64,000 nucleotides of DNA from Sphingomonas sp. (GCA_019635535.1 JAHBZH010000001.1:751001-815000); one strand, 5' to 3'; positions 1 to 7,853 are shown, counted from the first letter of the stretch. The notes: generated by a model from the sequence alone, not told the origin. A program made the numbers and translations.

Positions 1-420
1 GACGCCAAGGCGGCGGGCATCGAGGACAATGACTGGATCGAGGTCTTCAACGTCAACGGCGCGCTGACCGCCCGCGCGATCGTCTCGCAGCGGATCATGC
101 CGGGCTCGGCGATCATGTACCACGCCCAGGAGAAACTGGTGAACACCGTCGGCTCCGAGATCACCGGCCAGCGCGGCGGCATCCACAATTCGGTGACGCG
201 GATAAACATGAAGCCGACCCACATGATCGGCGGCTATGCCCACCTCGCCTACGGCTTCAACTATTATGGCACGGTCGGCGCCAACCGGGACGAGTTCGTG
301 ATCCTCAGGAAGATGAGCGAGATCAACTGGTTCGACAAGGCGGCCGACGATACCGCGAACGTCGAGGGCGGCACCGCCGACTGGGGCACCGGCGCCCGTA
401 CCGAGGAGGCTGCAGAATGA
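1..420 (+). CDS. narG: Respiratory nitrate reductase alpha subunit, 3' end only
   Basis: The reading frame is open from base 1 to the TGA at 418-420 and gives the last 139 residues of a molybdopterin oxidoreductase. The stretch holding MYHAQEK, GGIHNSV and GYAHLAYGFNYYG matches the C-terminal domain that closes over the molybdenum cofactor in NarG. NarG reduces nitrate to nitrite at the cytoplasmic face of the inner membrane, taking electrons from NarH. The start and the catalytic N-terminal part lie before the window. The stop overlaps the narH start (ATGA), which supports translational coupling in a narGHJI operon. Confidence 0.95.
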   Translation, partial: DAKAAGIEDNDWIEVFNVNGALTARAIVSQRIMPGSAIMYHAQEKLVNTVGSEITGQRGGIHNSVTRINMKPTHMIGGYAHLAYGFNYYGTVGANRDEFVILRKMSEINWFDKAADDTANVEGGTADWGTGARTEEAAE

Positions 421-1946
421 AGATCCGCGCTCAGATCGCGATGGTCTTGAACCTCGACAAGTGCATCGGCTGCCATACCTGCTCGATCACCTGCAAGAAC
501 GTCTGGACCAACCGCGAAGGCGTCGAATATGTCTGGTTCAACAATGTCGAGACCAAACCCGGCATAGGCTATCCCAAGGACTGGGAGAATCAGGAGCGCT
601 GGAAGGGCGGCTGGGTCCGCAAGAAGAACGGCAAGATCGTGCCGCGCCAGGGCTCCAAGTGGCGCATCCTCTCGAAGATCTTCGCCAACCCCCACCTTCC
701 CGAGATCGACGATTTCTACGAGCCCTACACGTTCGAATATGAGTGGCTGCAGGCCGCGCCCGAACTGCAGGCGCAGCCGACCGCGCGGCCGCGCTCGCTG
801 GTGACGGGCGAGCTGCTCAACAAGATCGAATGGAGCGGCAATTGGGAGGACATGCTCGGCGGCGAATTCTCCAAGCGCAGCCACGATTACAATTTCGAAG
901 GCGTCGAGAAGGAGATTTACGGGGACTTCGAGAAGACGTTCATGATGTACCTGCCAAGGCTGTGCGAGCACTGCCTCAATCCCGCCTGCCTCGCCTCCTG
1001 CCCGTCGGGTGCGATCTACAAAAGGGCGGAGGATGGCATCGTCCTGATCGATCAGGAGAAATGCCGCGGATGGCGGATGTGCGTGTCGGGCTGCCCCTAC
1101 AAGAAGATCTACTATAATTGGTCGACCGGCAAATCCGAGAAGTGCATCTTCTGCTACCCGCGCATCGAAACCGGCCAGCCGACGGTCTGCTCGGAAACCT
1201 GCGTCGGCCGGATCCGATATCTCGGCGTGGTGCTCTACGATGCCGACCGGATCGAGACGGCGGCGTCGGTCGAGGATCCCAAGGACCTCTATCCCGCGCA
1301 GCTCGACGTCTTCCTCGATCCCAACGACGTCGCGGTGCAGGAGCAGGCCCGCCGCGACGGCGTCCCGGAGCAGTGGCTGGAGGCGGCGACCCGCTCGCCG
1401 ATCTGGAAGATGGCGATGGAATGGAAGATCGCCTTCCCGCTCCACCCCGAATATCGCACCCTGCCAATGGTCTGGTACGTGCCGCCCTTGTCGCCGATCC
1501 AGTCGGCGCACGAAGCCGGCAAGATCTCGGCCAGGGACGGCATGCCGGACGTTCGGTCCCTCCGGATTCCGCTCCGCTATCTCGCCAACCTGCTGACCGC
1601 CGGCGACGAGGAGCCGATCGCCGCGGCGCTCGAGAGGATGCTGGCGATGCGCGCCTACATGCGCGCCAAGAGCGTCGAGGGCCGGATCGACGAGTCGATC
1701 CCGGAGCGGGTGGGACTGACCCGCAAGAAGATCGAGGAGATGTACAAGGTGATGGCGCTCGCCGCCTATGAGGACCGCTACGTCATCCCGACCGTGCGGC
1801 GCGAGCTCGACGAGGATGCCTATGTGCTGCGCGGATCGACCGGCTTCGGCTTCCGCGAGGGCACGGACGGATCGACCAAGGCCAATCTGTTCGGCGCCGC
1901 CAAGCGAACGCCACGCCATCGTTACATGACGGACGTGCCGACATGA
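417..1946 (+). CDS. narH: Respiratory nitrate reductase beta subunit
   Basis: NarH is the iron-sulfur electron-transfer subunit between NarI and NarG. The 509-residue product has the expected four cysteine groups: CIGCHTC from residue 16, CEHCLNPACLASC, CRGWRMCVSGC and CIFCYPR followed by CSETC. The Trp in CRGWRMC replaces a cluster-binding Cys, as in other NarH proteins, where that group ligates the 3Fe-4S cluster. The length is normal. There is no signal peptide, as expected for a cytoplasmic-side subunit. The gene overlaps both narG and narJ by four bases. Confidence 0.97.
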   Translation: MKIRAQIAMVLNLDKCIGCHTCSITCKNVWTNREGVEYVWFNNVETKPGIGYPKDWENQERWKGGWVRKKNGKIVPRQGSKWRILSKIFANPHLPEIDDFYEPYTFEYEWLQAAPELQAQPTARPRSLVTGELLNKIEWSGNWEDMLGGEFSKRSHDYNFEGVEKEIYGDFEKTFMMYLPRLCEHCLNPACLASCPSGAIYKRAEDGIVLIDQEKCRGWRMCVSGCPYKKIYYNWSTGKSEKCIFCYPRIETGQPTVCSETCVGRIRYLGVVLYDADRIETAASVEDPKDLYPAQLDVFLDPNDVAVQEQARRDGVPEQWLEAATRSPIWKMAMEWKIAFPLHPEYRTLPMVWYVPPLSPIQSAHEAGKISARDGMPDVRSLRIPLRYLANLLTAGDEEPIAAALERMLAMRAYMRAKSVEGRIDESIPERVGLTRKKIEEMYKVMALAAYEDRYVIPTVRRELDEDAYVLRGSTGFGFREGTDGSTKANLFGAAKRTPRHRYMTDVPT

Positions 1947-2641
1947 GGCTGACCCTGCGTGCGCTCGCCGCCCTGCTCGGCTATCCCTCGGCGGAGCTTT
2001 GCGCGCACGCCGCCGAGCTGCGCGACGCTCTGGCAAGCGAAGGTGGGCTGCCGCGCGCGGAGCGGCGCCGGCTCGAGCCGCTGCTTCACCGCATCGAAAG
2101 CGAGGAGCTGCTCGACCTTCAGTCCGACTATAGCGAACTCTTCGACCGCTCGCGCTCGCTCTCGCTGCACCTGTTCGAGCATGTCCACGGCGACAGCCGC
2201 GAGCGCGGCCAGGCGATGATCGACCTGGGCCACCAATATATCGAGAAGGGCATATTCCTGGAGGCGAGCGAGTTGCCGGATTTCGTGCCGGTCTTCCTCG
2301 AATATGTTTCCTGCCTGGCGCCCGCCGAGGCACGCGAGACCCTGGGCCAGCCGGCCCATGTCTTCGCCGCGCTCGCCGAAAGGCTCGACAAGCGCGGCTC
2401 CGATTATGCGTCGATCTTTCACGCGCTCGTCGCGCTCGCCGGCGTGAGGCCGGATGCCGAGGCGCGGGCCGAGATCGACGAGAACACGCCCGAGGACGAT
2501 CCTTCGCGGATCGACGAGGAATGGGAGGAGGCGCCGGTCTCGTTCAGCACGGGCGGCGCCCACGAAATGGGTGGTCCGACCGGCGTGGTCGCGAAGATCA
2601 GGGCTTCGAACCGGTCTGTGAAGAGAGAGGCGGGAGCATGA
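1943..2641 (+). CDS. narJ: Nitrate reductase molybdenum cofactor assembly chaperone
   Basis: The 232-residue product has the NarJ/TorD-type all-helical fold signature: an N-terminal ALLGYPSAEL, a SLHLFEHVHGDSRERGQAM segment and an ELPDFVPVFLEYVS segment. NarJ binds the NarG N-terminus and holds it until the cofactor and NarI are in place; it is not part of the mature enzyme. The acidic C-terminal tail (about residues 175-195) is probably flexible. The gene overlaps the narH stop and the narI start. Confidence 0.95.
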   Translation: MRLTLRALAALLGYPSAELCAHAAELRDALASEGGLPRAERRRLEPLLHRIESEELLDLQSDYSELFDRSRSLSLHLFEHVHGDSRERGQAMIDLGHQYIEKGIFLEASELPDFVPVFLEYVSCLAPAEARETLGQPAHVFAALAERLDKRGSDYASIFHALVALAGVRPDAEARAEIDENTPEDDPSRIDEEWEEAPVSFSTGGAHEMGGPTGVVAKIRASNRSVKREAGA

Positions 2642-3432
2642 ACGACTTCATCAACCAGCTGGCCTTCGGCTGGTACCCCTATCTGGCGGTGACCGTGCTC
2701 GTGGTCGGCAGCATAATGCGGTTCGACTCCAACCAATATAGCTGGCGCTCGCAGTCGAGCCAGTTCCTGCGCCGCAAGCAGATGGTGCTCGGCTCCAACC
2801 TGTTCCACATGGGCATCCTGATCCTGCTGGTGGGTCATTTCGTCGGCCTGCTGACGCCGATCAACGTGTTCGATACGCTGGGCGTCAGCCACGGCTTCAA
2901 GCAGACTGCGGCGCTGGTCGTCGGCGGCATTGCCGGCCTGGCGGCGTTCGTCGGTTGCAGCCTGCTGCTTCATCGCCGCCTGTTCGACCCCCGCATCCGG
3001 CGCAGTTCCTCCTTCGGCGACATTGCCGTACTGGTGCTGATCTGGGTGCAACTCGTGCTCGGCATCCTCACCACCTGGTGGACGATCGAGCATCTCGACG
3101 GCAGCGAGATGGTCCGCTTCATGAGTTGGGCGAACGGTATCTTGACGCTCGATCCGGCCGCGCCCGACCAGATTCGCGAGGTGGCGCTCGTCTATAAGCT
3201 CCACATCATCCTCGGCCTCACCCTGTTCCTGATCACGCCCTTCACCCGGCTCGTCCATATCTGGAGCGCGCCGATCTGGTTCCTGATGCGGCCGGGCTAC
3301 CAGATCGTCCGCTCGCGCCGGTCGGTGAAGGCCGAGCCTTCGCCGACGCACGGGCCCGTCGGCGGCGCGCCGAGCTACGGCGGATCGGCAGTGCTTCGCG
3401 CGCAGGCCGAGGAAGGGCAGGCAGGCGCATGA
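2638..3432 (+). CDS. narI: Respiratory nitrate reductase gamma subunit, cytochrome b
   Basis: NarI is the membrane diheme cytochrome b that oxidises quinol and passes electrons to NarH. The start was set at the ATG overlapping the narJ stop (ATGA) because the protein then begins MNDFINQLAFGWYPY, the usual NarI start. An in-frame start further upstream would lie inside narJ. The 264-residue product has five hydrophobic segments. Candidate heme ligands are in NLFHMGILILLVGHFVGLL and in the late LHIILGLT/TRLVHIW region. A tail of about 40 residues rich in Gly, Pro and Ala extends past the last helix. Confidence 0.95.
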   Translation: MNDFINQLAFGWYPYLAVTVLVVGSIMRFDSNQYSWRSQSSQFLRRKQMVLGSNLFHMGILILLVGHFVGLLTPINVFDTLGVSHGFKQTAALVVGGIAGLAAFVGCSLLLHRRLFDPRIRRSSSFGDIAVLVLIWVQLVLGILTTWWTIEHLDGSEMVRFMSWANGILTLDPAAPDQIREVALVYKLHIILGLTLFLITPFTRLVHIWSAPIWFLMRPGYQIVRSRRSVKAEPSPTHGPVGGAPSYGGSAVLRAQAEEGQAGA

Positions 3433-4343
3433 GCCGCCGCCTCGACGTCATCAACCTGGGCGATCCCGAGCAAAGCCGGCCCGCGCCGGCCATGCCGAGC
3501 GCCTGCGAAAGCCATGGCTGCGGCGGTCCGGAGCCGGCCCTCCCGCCGCCGCCAAGCTTCGGAGAGGTGCGCGTAAACGGCGTCGAGATCGAGCCGGAAG
3601 CGATCGCGCAGGAGATCCAGCACCATCCGGCGCCCGACGCGGAGACGGCCTGGGTCGAGGCCGCCCGAGCCCTCGCCGTGCGCGAGCTCCTGATGCAGGA
3701 GGCGCGGCGGCTCGGCCTCGAGGCCGAACCGGAAACCGACGAAGCGGGCCGCCTGGAGGCCGAGGACGACGCGCTGATGCGGAGTCTGCTCGAGGCAGAG
3801 GTGCGGCCGGAGACCGCCGGCGAGACGGAGTGCCGGCGCTACTACGAGGCACAGCGGCATCGCTTCCGCACACCCGATCTCTTCGAGGCGTCCCATATCC
3901 TGATCGAGCCGGACGGCGCCGGCGAAGCGGCCTGGGCCGCGGCCGAAGCGCAGGCGCGAACGATCGCCGCCAAGGCCGGCGATGACCCCAAGGCCTTTGC
4001 CGAGGCGGCGCGCGCCTTCTCCAAATGCCCGTCGGCGCAGCAGGACGGCTCGCTCGGCCAGATAAGGCGCGGCGAGCTGGCGGCGCCGGTGCAGGCGGGG
4101 ATCGAGGCGCTGGCGCAAGGCACGACCGGGCGGGAGCCGGTGCGGTCGCGCTTCGGCTGGCACGTGCTTCGGCTCCAGCGCAGGATTGAGGGACGTATTC
4201 TGCCGTTCGAGATCGTCCAGGCACGCATCGCCGACATGCTCGAGGCGCGCAGCTGGTCGCTCGCCGCCGCGCGTTACGTCGCCGAGCTGGCGGCTCGCTC
4301 GGGCGTCGAAGGCGTGGTCATCGATTCGGGAAATGGCTTCTGA
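3429..4343 (+). CDS. Parvulin-type peptidyl-prolyl cis-trans isomerase in the nar operon
   Basis: The 304-residue product has a PpiC/rotamase core at about residues 150-250: EASHILIEPDG, then FSKCPSAQQDGSLGQIRRG, then RSRFGWHVLRL. The region before it is a NifM/SurA-like helical segment. There is no signal peptide or membrane helix, so it probably acts in the cytoplasm, unlike SurA or PpiD. It starts inside the narI stop codon (ATGA). A parvulin at this position is found in several narGHJI operons. By analogy with NifM it may help mature a Nar subunit, but that role is an inference. Confidence 0.85.
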   Translation: MSRRLDVINLGDPEQSRPAPAMPSACESHGCGGPEPALPPPPSFGEVRVNGVEIEPEAIAQEIQHHPAPDAETAWVEAARALAVRELLMQEARRLGLEAEPETDEAGRLEAEDDALMRSLLEAEVRPETAGETECRRYYEAQRHRFRTPDLFEASHILIEPDGAGEAAWAAAEAQARTIAAKAGDDPKAFAEAARAFSKCPSAQQDGSLGQIRRGELAAPVQAGIEALAQGTTGREPVRSRFGWHVLRLQRRIEGRILPFEIVQARIADMLEARSWSLAAARYVAELAARSGVEGVVIDSGNGF

Positions 4344-4705
4344 TGGCGATGATGGGCGATCTCCTGGCCGCGGCGCGCCGCTCGGCCGGCGATTTCCAGG
4401 CCGGGCTCGAAGCCTCGGATCCCGAGTTCGCGCGCGCCGTCGCGGCGGCCGCGGCGCACGAGGGGCTGACCCCGGGCGGCTTCGTTCGGGCCGCGGTCGC
4501 CGACTTCTCCCGCCTCGCCTCGGAAGAGGATTGGGCGACGTTGATGTCTTCGCTGCGCGACAGCCCCGATCCGGGAACCCTGTGCCTGCACGCCATGGTC
4601 CACTGGCGCATGACCGCCGGGGGCTGCAGCCGGCACGCCCTGCCTCATACCGACCATCATAGAGGAGCGGCCGATGAGCGACTCGCCACCCGAACCCGGG
4701 CCTGA
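4343..4705 (+). CDS. Hypothetical protein downstream of nar genes
   Basis: A 120-residue product that I do not recognise. It starts at the last base of the isomerase stop codon (TGATGG), so it looks co-transcribed and coupled. The sequence is Ala-rich and probably helical, with no membrane segment. The last 30 or so residues (from GGCSRHAL) are rich in His and Arg and overlap the next gene in another frame. The middle part (EEDWATLMSSLRDSPDPGTLCLHAMVHWRM) looks like a folded domain and not chance sequence. A role tied to nitrate reductase assembly or regulation is possible only by context. Confidence 0.6.
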   Translation: MAMMGDLLAAARRSAGDFQAGLEASDPEFARAVAAAAAHEGLTPGGFVRAAVADFSRLASEEDWATLMSSLRDSPDPGTLCLHAMVHWRMTAGGCSRHALPHTDHHRGAADERLATRTRA

Positions 4706-4883
4706 CACGCCGCTGAACCCTGCGTTGAAGGCACGCACCGAAACCGTCTACGACACGACATCGACGACCCCGACGCCGTTCGACACCGCCTCGGCCAAGG
4801 AAGGGGAAGGCGAAGGCTGGCCGATCATCTGGCTGATCGTCACTTTGGTTTGCGTGGTGCTCGCCGTCTACTTTCTGCTCTGA
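4674..4883 (+). CDS. Small tail-anchored membrane protein
   Basis: A 69-residue product with a hydrophilic Pro/Thr-rich N-terminal part and one strongly hydrophobic segment at its C-terminus (WPIIWLIVTLVCVVLAVYFL), predicting a tail-anchored inner-membrane peptide. A ribosome binding site (AGAGGAG) precedes the ATG. The gene overlaps the previous one by 32 bases. It is the last gene before the FNR-type box and may stabilise a Nar-associated membrane complex. I know of no named family for it. Confidence 0.65.
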   Translation: MSDSPPEPGPDTPLNPALKARTETVYDTTSTTPTPFDTASAKEGEGEGWPIIWLIVTLVCVVLAVYFLL

Positions 4884-4933
4884 GGGGTGCGATCGAGTCG
4901 CTGCTTGCCGGAGTGCCCGTCACGTAGATGTCA

Positions 4934-4947
4934 TTGACGCAGGTCAA
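4934..4947. promoter_or_regulatory. FNR/FixK/DNR-type box
   Basis: The sequence TTGACGCAGGTCAA is a perfect TTGAC-N4-GTCAA palindrome, the form used by CRP/FNR-family oxygen and NO regulators in alphaproteobacteria. It lies 54 bases (from its centre) before the ATG at 4995, a fitting place for a class II activator site of the gene whose remnant starts there. It may also report on how the nar cluster was organised before the insertion that follows. Confidence 0.7.
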
Positions 4948-4994
4948 ATCTTGGGCCCGGCCTCCGGCCTAAGCTCGTGTGCGGGAGATCGCGC

Positions 4995-5093
4995 ATGATC
5001 GAAACCGACCATATGCGCCGAGCCCGGGCCGAGCTCGACCTGGCCTATCGCAGCGAATGCCGCCCGGCGATGGAGGCGGTGCTGTCAGTCTAA
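4995..5093 (+). pseudogene. 5' stub of an FNR-box-controlled gene, cut off by IS DNA
   Basis: An ATG after the FNR-type box opens a 32-codon frame (MIETDHMRRARAELDLAYRS then ECRPAMEAVLSV) that ends with a TAA supplied by the IS terminal sequence at 5078-5094. The host-derived part is about 27 residues. I cannot name the family. The reading is that a gene next to nar was truncated when mobile DNA entered at about 5078. Confidence 0.45.
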
Positions 5094-5250
5094 CCAAATT
5101 CTGGCTCGCCGGTTGCAGATCCTCAGCTTCGGGAGATGCCGGGCAGTACACATTCTGACGTTTTATATTGAGCGTGACCAGAACATAGGCGGGCTATTGT
5201 CCAGCCTAATCATATTGGGAAAACGCTTTCCCGTTAGCCTGACAGCAACC
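5078..5250. mobile_element. 173-bp element with IS6-like terminal inverted repeats
   Basis: The left end at 5078-5094 (GGTGCTGTCAGTCTAAC) and the right end at 5233-5250 (GGTTGCTGTCAGGCTAAC when reversed) match as terminal inverted repeats and resemble the ends of the full IS copies at 7854 and 33163. No transposase is inside. It is either a deletion remnant of an IS6-family element or a non-autonomous derivative. Flanking octamers (5' side and AGTCCGCG) do not match, so no target duplication is visible. Confidence 0.55.
5217..5232. promoter_or_regulatory. LacI-family-like palindrome with no visible regulator
   Basis: GGGAAAACGCTTTCCC is a near-perfect 16-bp palindrome with a central CG and the AAACGCTT core seen in LacI/GalR-type operators. 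It sits just inside the right end of the 173-bp element and 44 bases before a WrbA fragment. No LacI-family gene is in the window. Confidence 0.3.
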
Positions 5251-5317
5251 AGTCCGCGATCGGACGTTATGTGAAATGAACAGGCTCGCGCACGAAGCGA
5301 CATTCCGCTCGACTATA

Positions 5318-5458
5318 GGCGCGCTTTACGGCGCCACCACGATTGCGGGGACTACCGGCGAGCGCCGGCCCTCCGAGAATGAATTGGAGGGCGCGCGCCA
5401 GCAAGGGGCAATCGTAGCATCTGTGGCATCCAAGCTGGCCGACGACGGCCAAGGATAA
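5318..5458 (+). pseudogene. C-terminal remnant of WrbA-like NAD(P)H:quinone oxidoreductase
   Basis: The frame encodes [11 protein letters not shown], then [15 protein letters not shown] and a final [11 protein letters not shown], then TAA. This is the last 45 or so residues of the WrbA (type IV) flavoprotein family, including its conserved GATTIAG and PSENEL motifs. The preceding 15 codons do not look like WrbA and no upstream part of the gene is present, so this is a fragment left by rearrangement. Confidence 0.75.
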
Positions 5459-5905
5459 AGCGCATCAAGGTGCGGGCGGTTTGATATGAACCCGTCTCCA
5501 GCCAGTCTCAGCGAAACCGTTTTCGGCGCACAATTGTCTGACGTATAACGACATTGCCCTCGACTGTGCGCGGGACCCAACCCGTCGTCAGCCGGCGGCA
5601 AACAGGCGCGAAAGCTGCTCGAGGCGATAGCAGCCGGTCTGGATATTGAGGGGCGGCTGGACTGGCAAAGCGTCGCGCGCACCCTGGGCCTCAAGCAGGT
5701 TCCGAATGCCGATCGCAACACAGCCGAAGAGTTTTTCCGCAATATTCGCGGTGATCTTGAGCAAATGATTGATGCCTGCCCCTCCTCGATCCGGGCTGCG
5801 GAGATATTTCGGCTGAGAACCTCACTTCCAGCGTCGACACGCCCCACTCTTCATGAGGTAGCAGAGCGTCTGGGAACGCACGGGCCCAGCGTGAAGCGGG
5901 AGGAG
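5459..5905 (+). other. Unassigned segment with an open frame that runs into the recombinase remnant
   Basis: Bases 5459-5548 show no gene. From 5549 a frame without stops continues into the recombinase remnant. It encodes a GKQARKLLEAIAAGLDIEG then RLDWQSVARTLGLKQ segment and, nearer the junction, RPTLHEVAERLG, which resembles the start of an AraC-type helix-turn-helix. I do not recognise the family and see no convincing start codon before 5765. It is probably the broken end of another gene joined to recombinase DNA at about 5906. Confidence 0.35.
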
Positions 5906-7225
5906 ACCCGCAGCCTTGCCGACTTCGCGAAGATGGTCGAGCTGTTCGACCGGCACGAGGTCTCGTTCGTGTCGGTCACCCAGGCGTTCAACACCACCTC
6001 GTCCATGGGACGGCTCACCCTCAACGTCCTGCTCTCGTTCGCCCAGTTCGAGCGCGAGGTGACCGGCGAGCGCATCCGCGACAAGATCGCCGCATCCAAG
6101 GCCCGGGGCATGTGGATGGGTGGTTGCCCGCCGCTCGGCTATGATCCGAAGGAGCGCACCCTCGTCGTCAACGCGCCCGAGGCCGATCTCGTCCGTCACA
6201 TCTTCCGCCGCTATCTGGAGCTCGGCAACGTCAACCTGCTCGTGGTCGAGCTGGAGCAGCAGGCCATCCGGTCAAAATGCTGGACCTCGCGCAGCGGCGT
6301 GGTTCGCGGCGGTGCAGCATTCAACCGTGGCGCTCTGTTCCATCTGCTGCGCAACCGGCTCTACCTGGGCGAGATCGTCCACAAGGATCGCACATATCCC
6401 GGCCTGCATCCCGCCATCGTCGATCGCGAGCTGTTCGACGCGGTGCAGGCAAGGCTCGACAGCAACCGGGTGACCCGCCGGCAGCGCACCGAATGCCTCT
6501 CGCCGCTGGCAGGCCTCGTGTTCGATGCCGAGGGCCACCGGATGACGCCCGCACATGCTCGCGGCCGCGGCGGACGACGCTATCTCTATTATGTCTCGGC
6601 ACCCCTGCAGGAGGGGCGCAAGCCGCACCGGGACACCATCCGGCGGGTGCCGGGCGCACGGATCGAGGCTGCGGTGGTCGACAGGCTGCGCCGCTGGACC
6701 CGGCAACCCGATCTCGGACGGAACGCCATCGCGGATCATGTCACGCGCGTCGAGGTTCACAATGATGCGCTGGTGATCGAGCTCGCCGCCGGCCCGTTTG
6801 CCGACCGCGACCCCGATGCCGGTCCCGACGAGCGATGCACCCGGACATCCGGCGGGAACTTCCGCATGTTCAGTCCCGCCAGATTCCACAGGCGCGGAGG
6901 GCGGACATGGCTCACCGAATCGATCGCAGTGCCGCGTCGCGCCCGCCCGGATCGCACGCTGATCGCGGGCCTGCGCCGGGCGCATATGGAACTGGGCAAG
7001 CGCGGCATCGACCTGGGCCAGCTGCGCGCGCCCATGCCGCAAGCGCGCGGCGCGGATGATCCCTATATCCGCAAGCTCGTCCAGCTCGCCTTCCTCGCCC
7101 CCGATATCCAGAAGGCCATCCTGGAAGGCCGCCAGCCCGAAGGGCTGACCCTTGCCGATATGCTCGACATGCAGATTCCGGACTGCTGGATCGAGCAAAG
7201 GATGCGGCTTGGCTTTGCCGGATGA
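5765..7225 (+). pseudogene. Large serine recombinase lacking its catalytic domain, chimeric 5' end
   Basis: From base 5906 the frame matches the intact recombinase at 34257-35822 starting at its codon 92 (TRSLADFAKMVELFDRHEVS then FVSVTQAFNTTSSMGRL). The match continues through the recombinase and zinc-ribbon-like regions to the end (QRMRLGFAG). The preceding 47 codons are unrelated, so the N-terminal resolvase segment with the YxRxS catalytic serine is absent. DNA-binding and coiled parts remain. Frame integrity over 440 codons suggests recent decay, or retention as a DNA-binding protein. The ATG at 5765 is only the first in-frame start; real expression is uncertain. Confidence 0.8.
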
Positions 7226-7233
7226 TTTATCCG

Positions 7234-7310
7234 CCTGATACGGGCGACTTTTGATCCTGATATGCGCCTGATCAGCTCCTGATACGGGCCTGTTATTGAC
7301 CTGTTATGCT
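7234..7310 (+). repeat. Seven-slot array of 11-bp units with CCTGATA/CCTGTTA heads
   Basis: Starting eight bases after the recombinase stop, 11-base units begin at 7234, 7245, 7256, 7267, 7278, 7289 and 7300. Six of the seven begin CCTG(A/T)T: CCTGATACGGG (twice), CCTGATATGCG, CCTGATCAGCT, CCTGTTATTGA and CCTGTTATGCT. The slot at 7245 has diverged. The 11-bp period puts every head on the same face of the helix, as in iterons or cooperative binding sites. A reverse-orientation ATAACAGG follows at 7424. Confidence 0.8.
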
Positions 7311-7853
7311 CCGGCGGGATTTGCGCATACTTCGTTCATCGCGCCGGAAGAATCCGCGGAAATCCGGGAAATACCGGCACATCCACGTCGGGCAGAGATA
7401 CCGATGTTGTGTGAAAAATTGCGATAACAGGTGATCCGGCCGGTAAGGTGAAACGGTGTGTGGCTTTTGGCCCGCAGAGACAGGGGCCGAATATGGCGCC
7501 AGAAGCGCGTGCCGGGGCGCACGGGTACAGGCCCTCGACACCGTTTGGTGGTCGCAAACGGCGCGGTTCCGCGCCATTTCCGGGGCCATCGCGAGGGCCA
7601 GAGCAGAGTTGGACGGGTGTGTGGCGGGCGGTCAGTCACGCGCGAACCGCCACTACCCTTTGGCCGGCACAAGCTCCGGAATAGTCGCCACTATTCCCGC
7701 CAGGCCCCGCAAAGAGACCCCGAAACCCCCGAAAACGGCCCACCTGTGACAATCGCCACAACCAGCCCCAAAAGGGTACCGTTTCACGATCCGGTTCGAA
7801 TCCCGATTGCATCGGGATTAAAAAAGTGAGCTAATACAGGTACTTAGGTTGGC
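7311..7853. other. Non-coding stretch between recombinase remnant and IS
   Basis: No supported gene lies here: several short frames of 70-125 codons have no family resemblance and are Arg/Pro-rich. The stretch holds the reversed CCTGTTAT motif at 7424-7431 and a perfect 9-bp hairpin at 7799-7819 (AATCCCGAT, loop TGC, ATCGGGATT). It also holds a tRNA T-arm-like GGTTCGAATCCC at 7792-7803. It may contain attachment or regulatory DNA of the mobile element. Confidence 0.4.

Noticed and set aside
264..2333. A 689-codon minus-strand frame opposite narG, narH and narJ
   Set aside because: It is the antisense of conserved nar genes with no family match.
7234..7310. The 11-bp array considered as a CRISPR array
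   Set aside because: The units are 11 bases with no separate spacers and no cas genes are present.
7799..7819. Perfect 9-bp hairpin considered as a terminator
   Set aside because: The A-run follows on the plus strand; neither strand has a T-run after the stem in the direction of a gene that would need it.
7458..7829. A 123-codon frame in the left non-coding stretch
   Set aside because: It is Arg/Pro-rich, has no ribosome binding site and no family resemblance.
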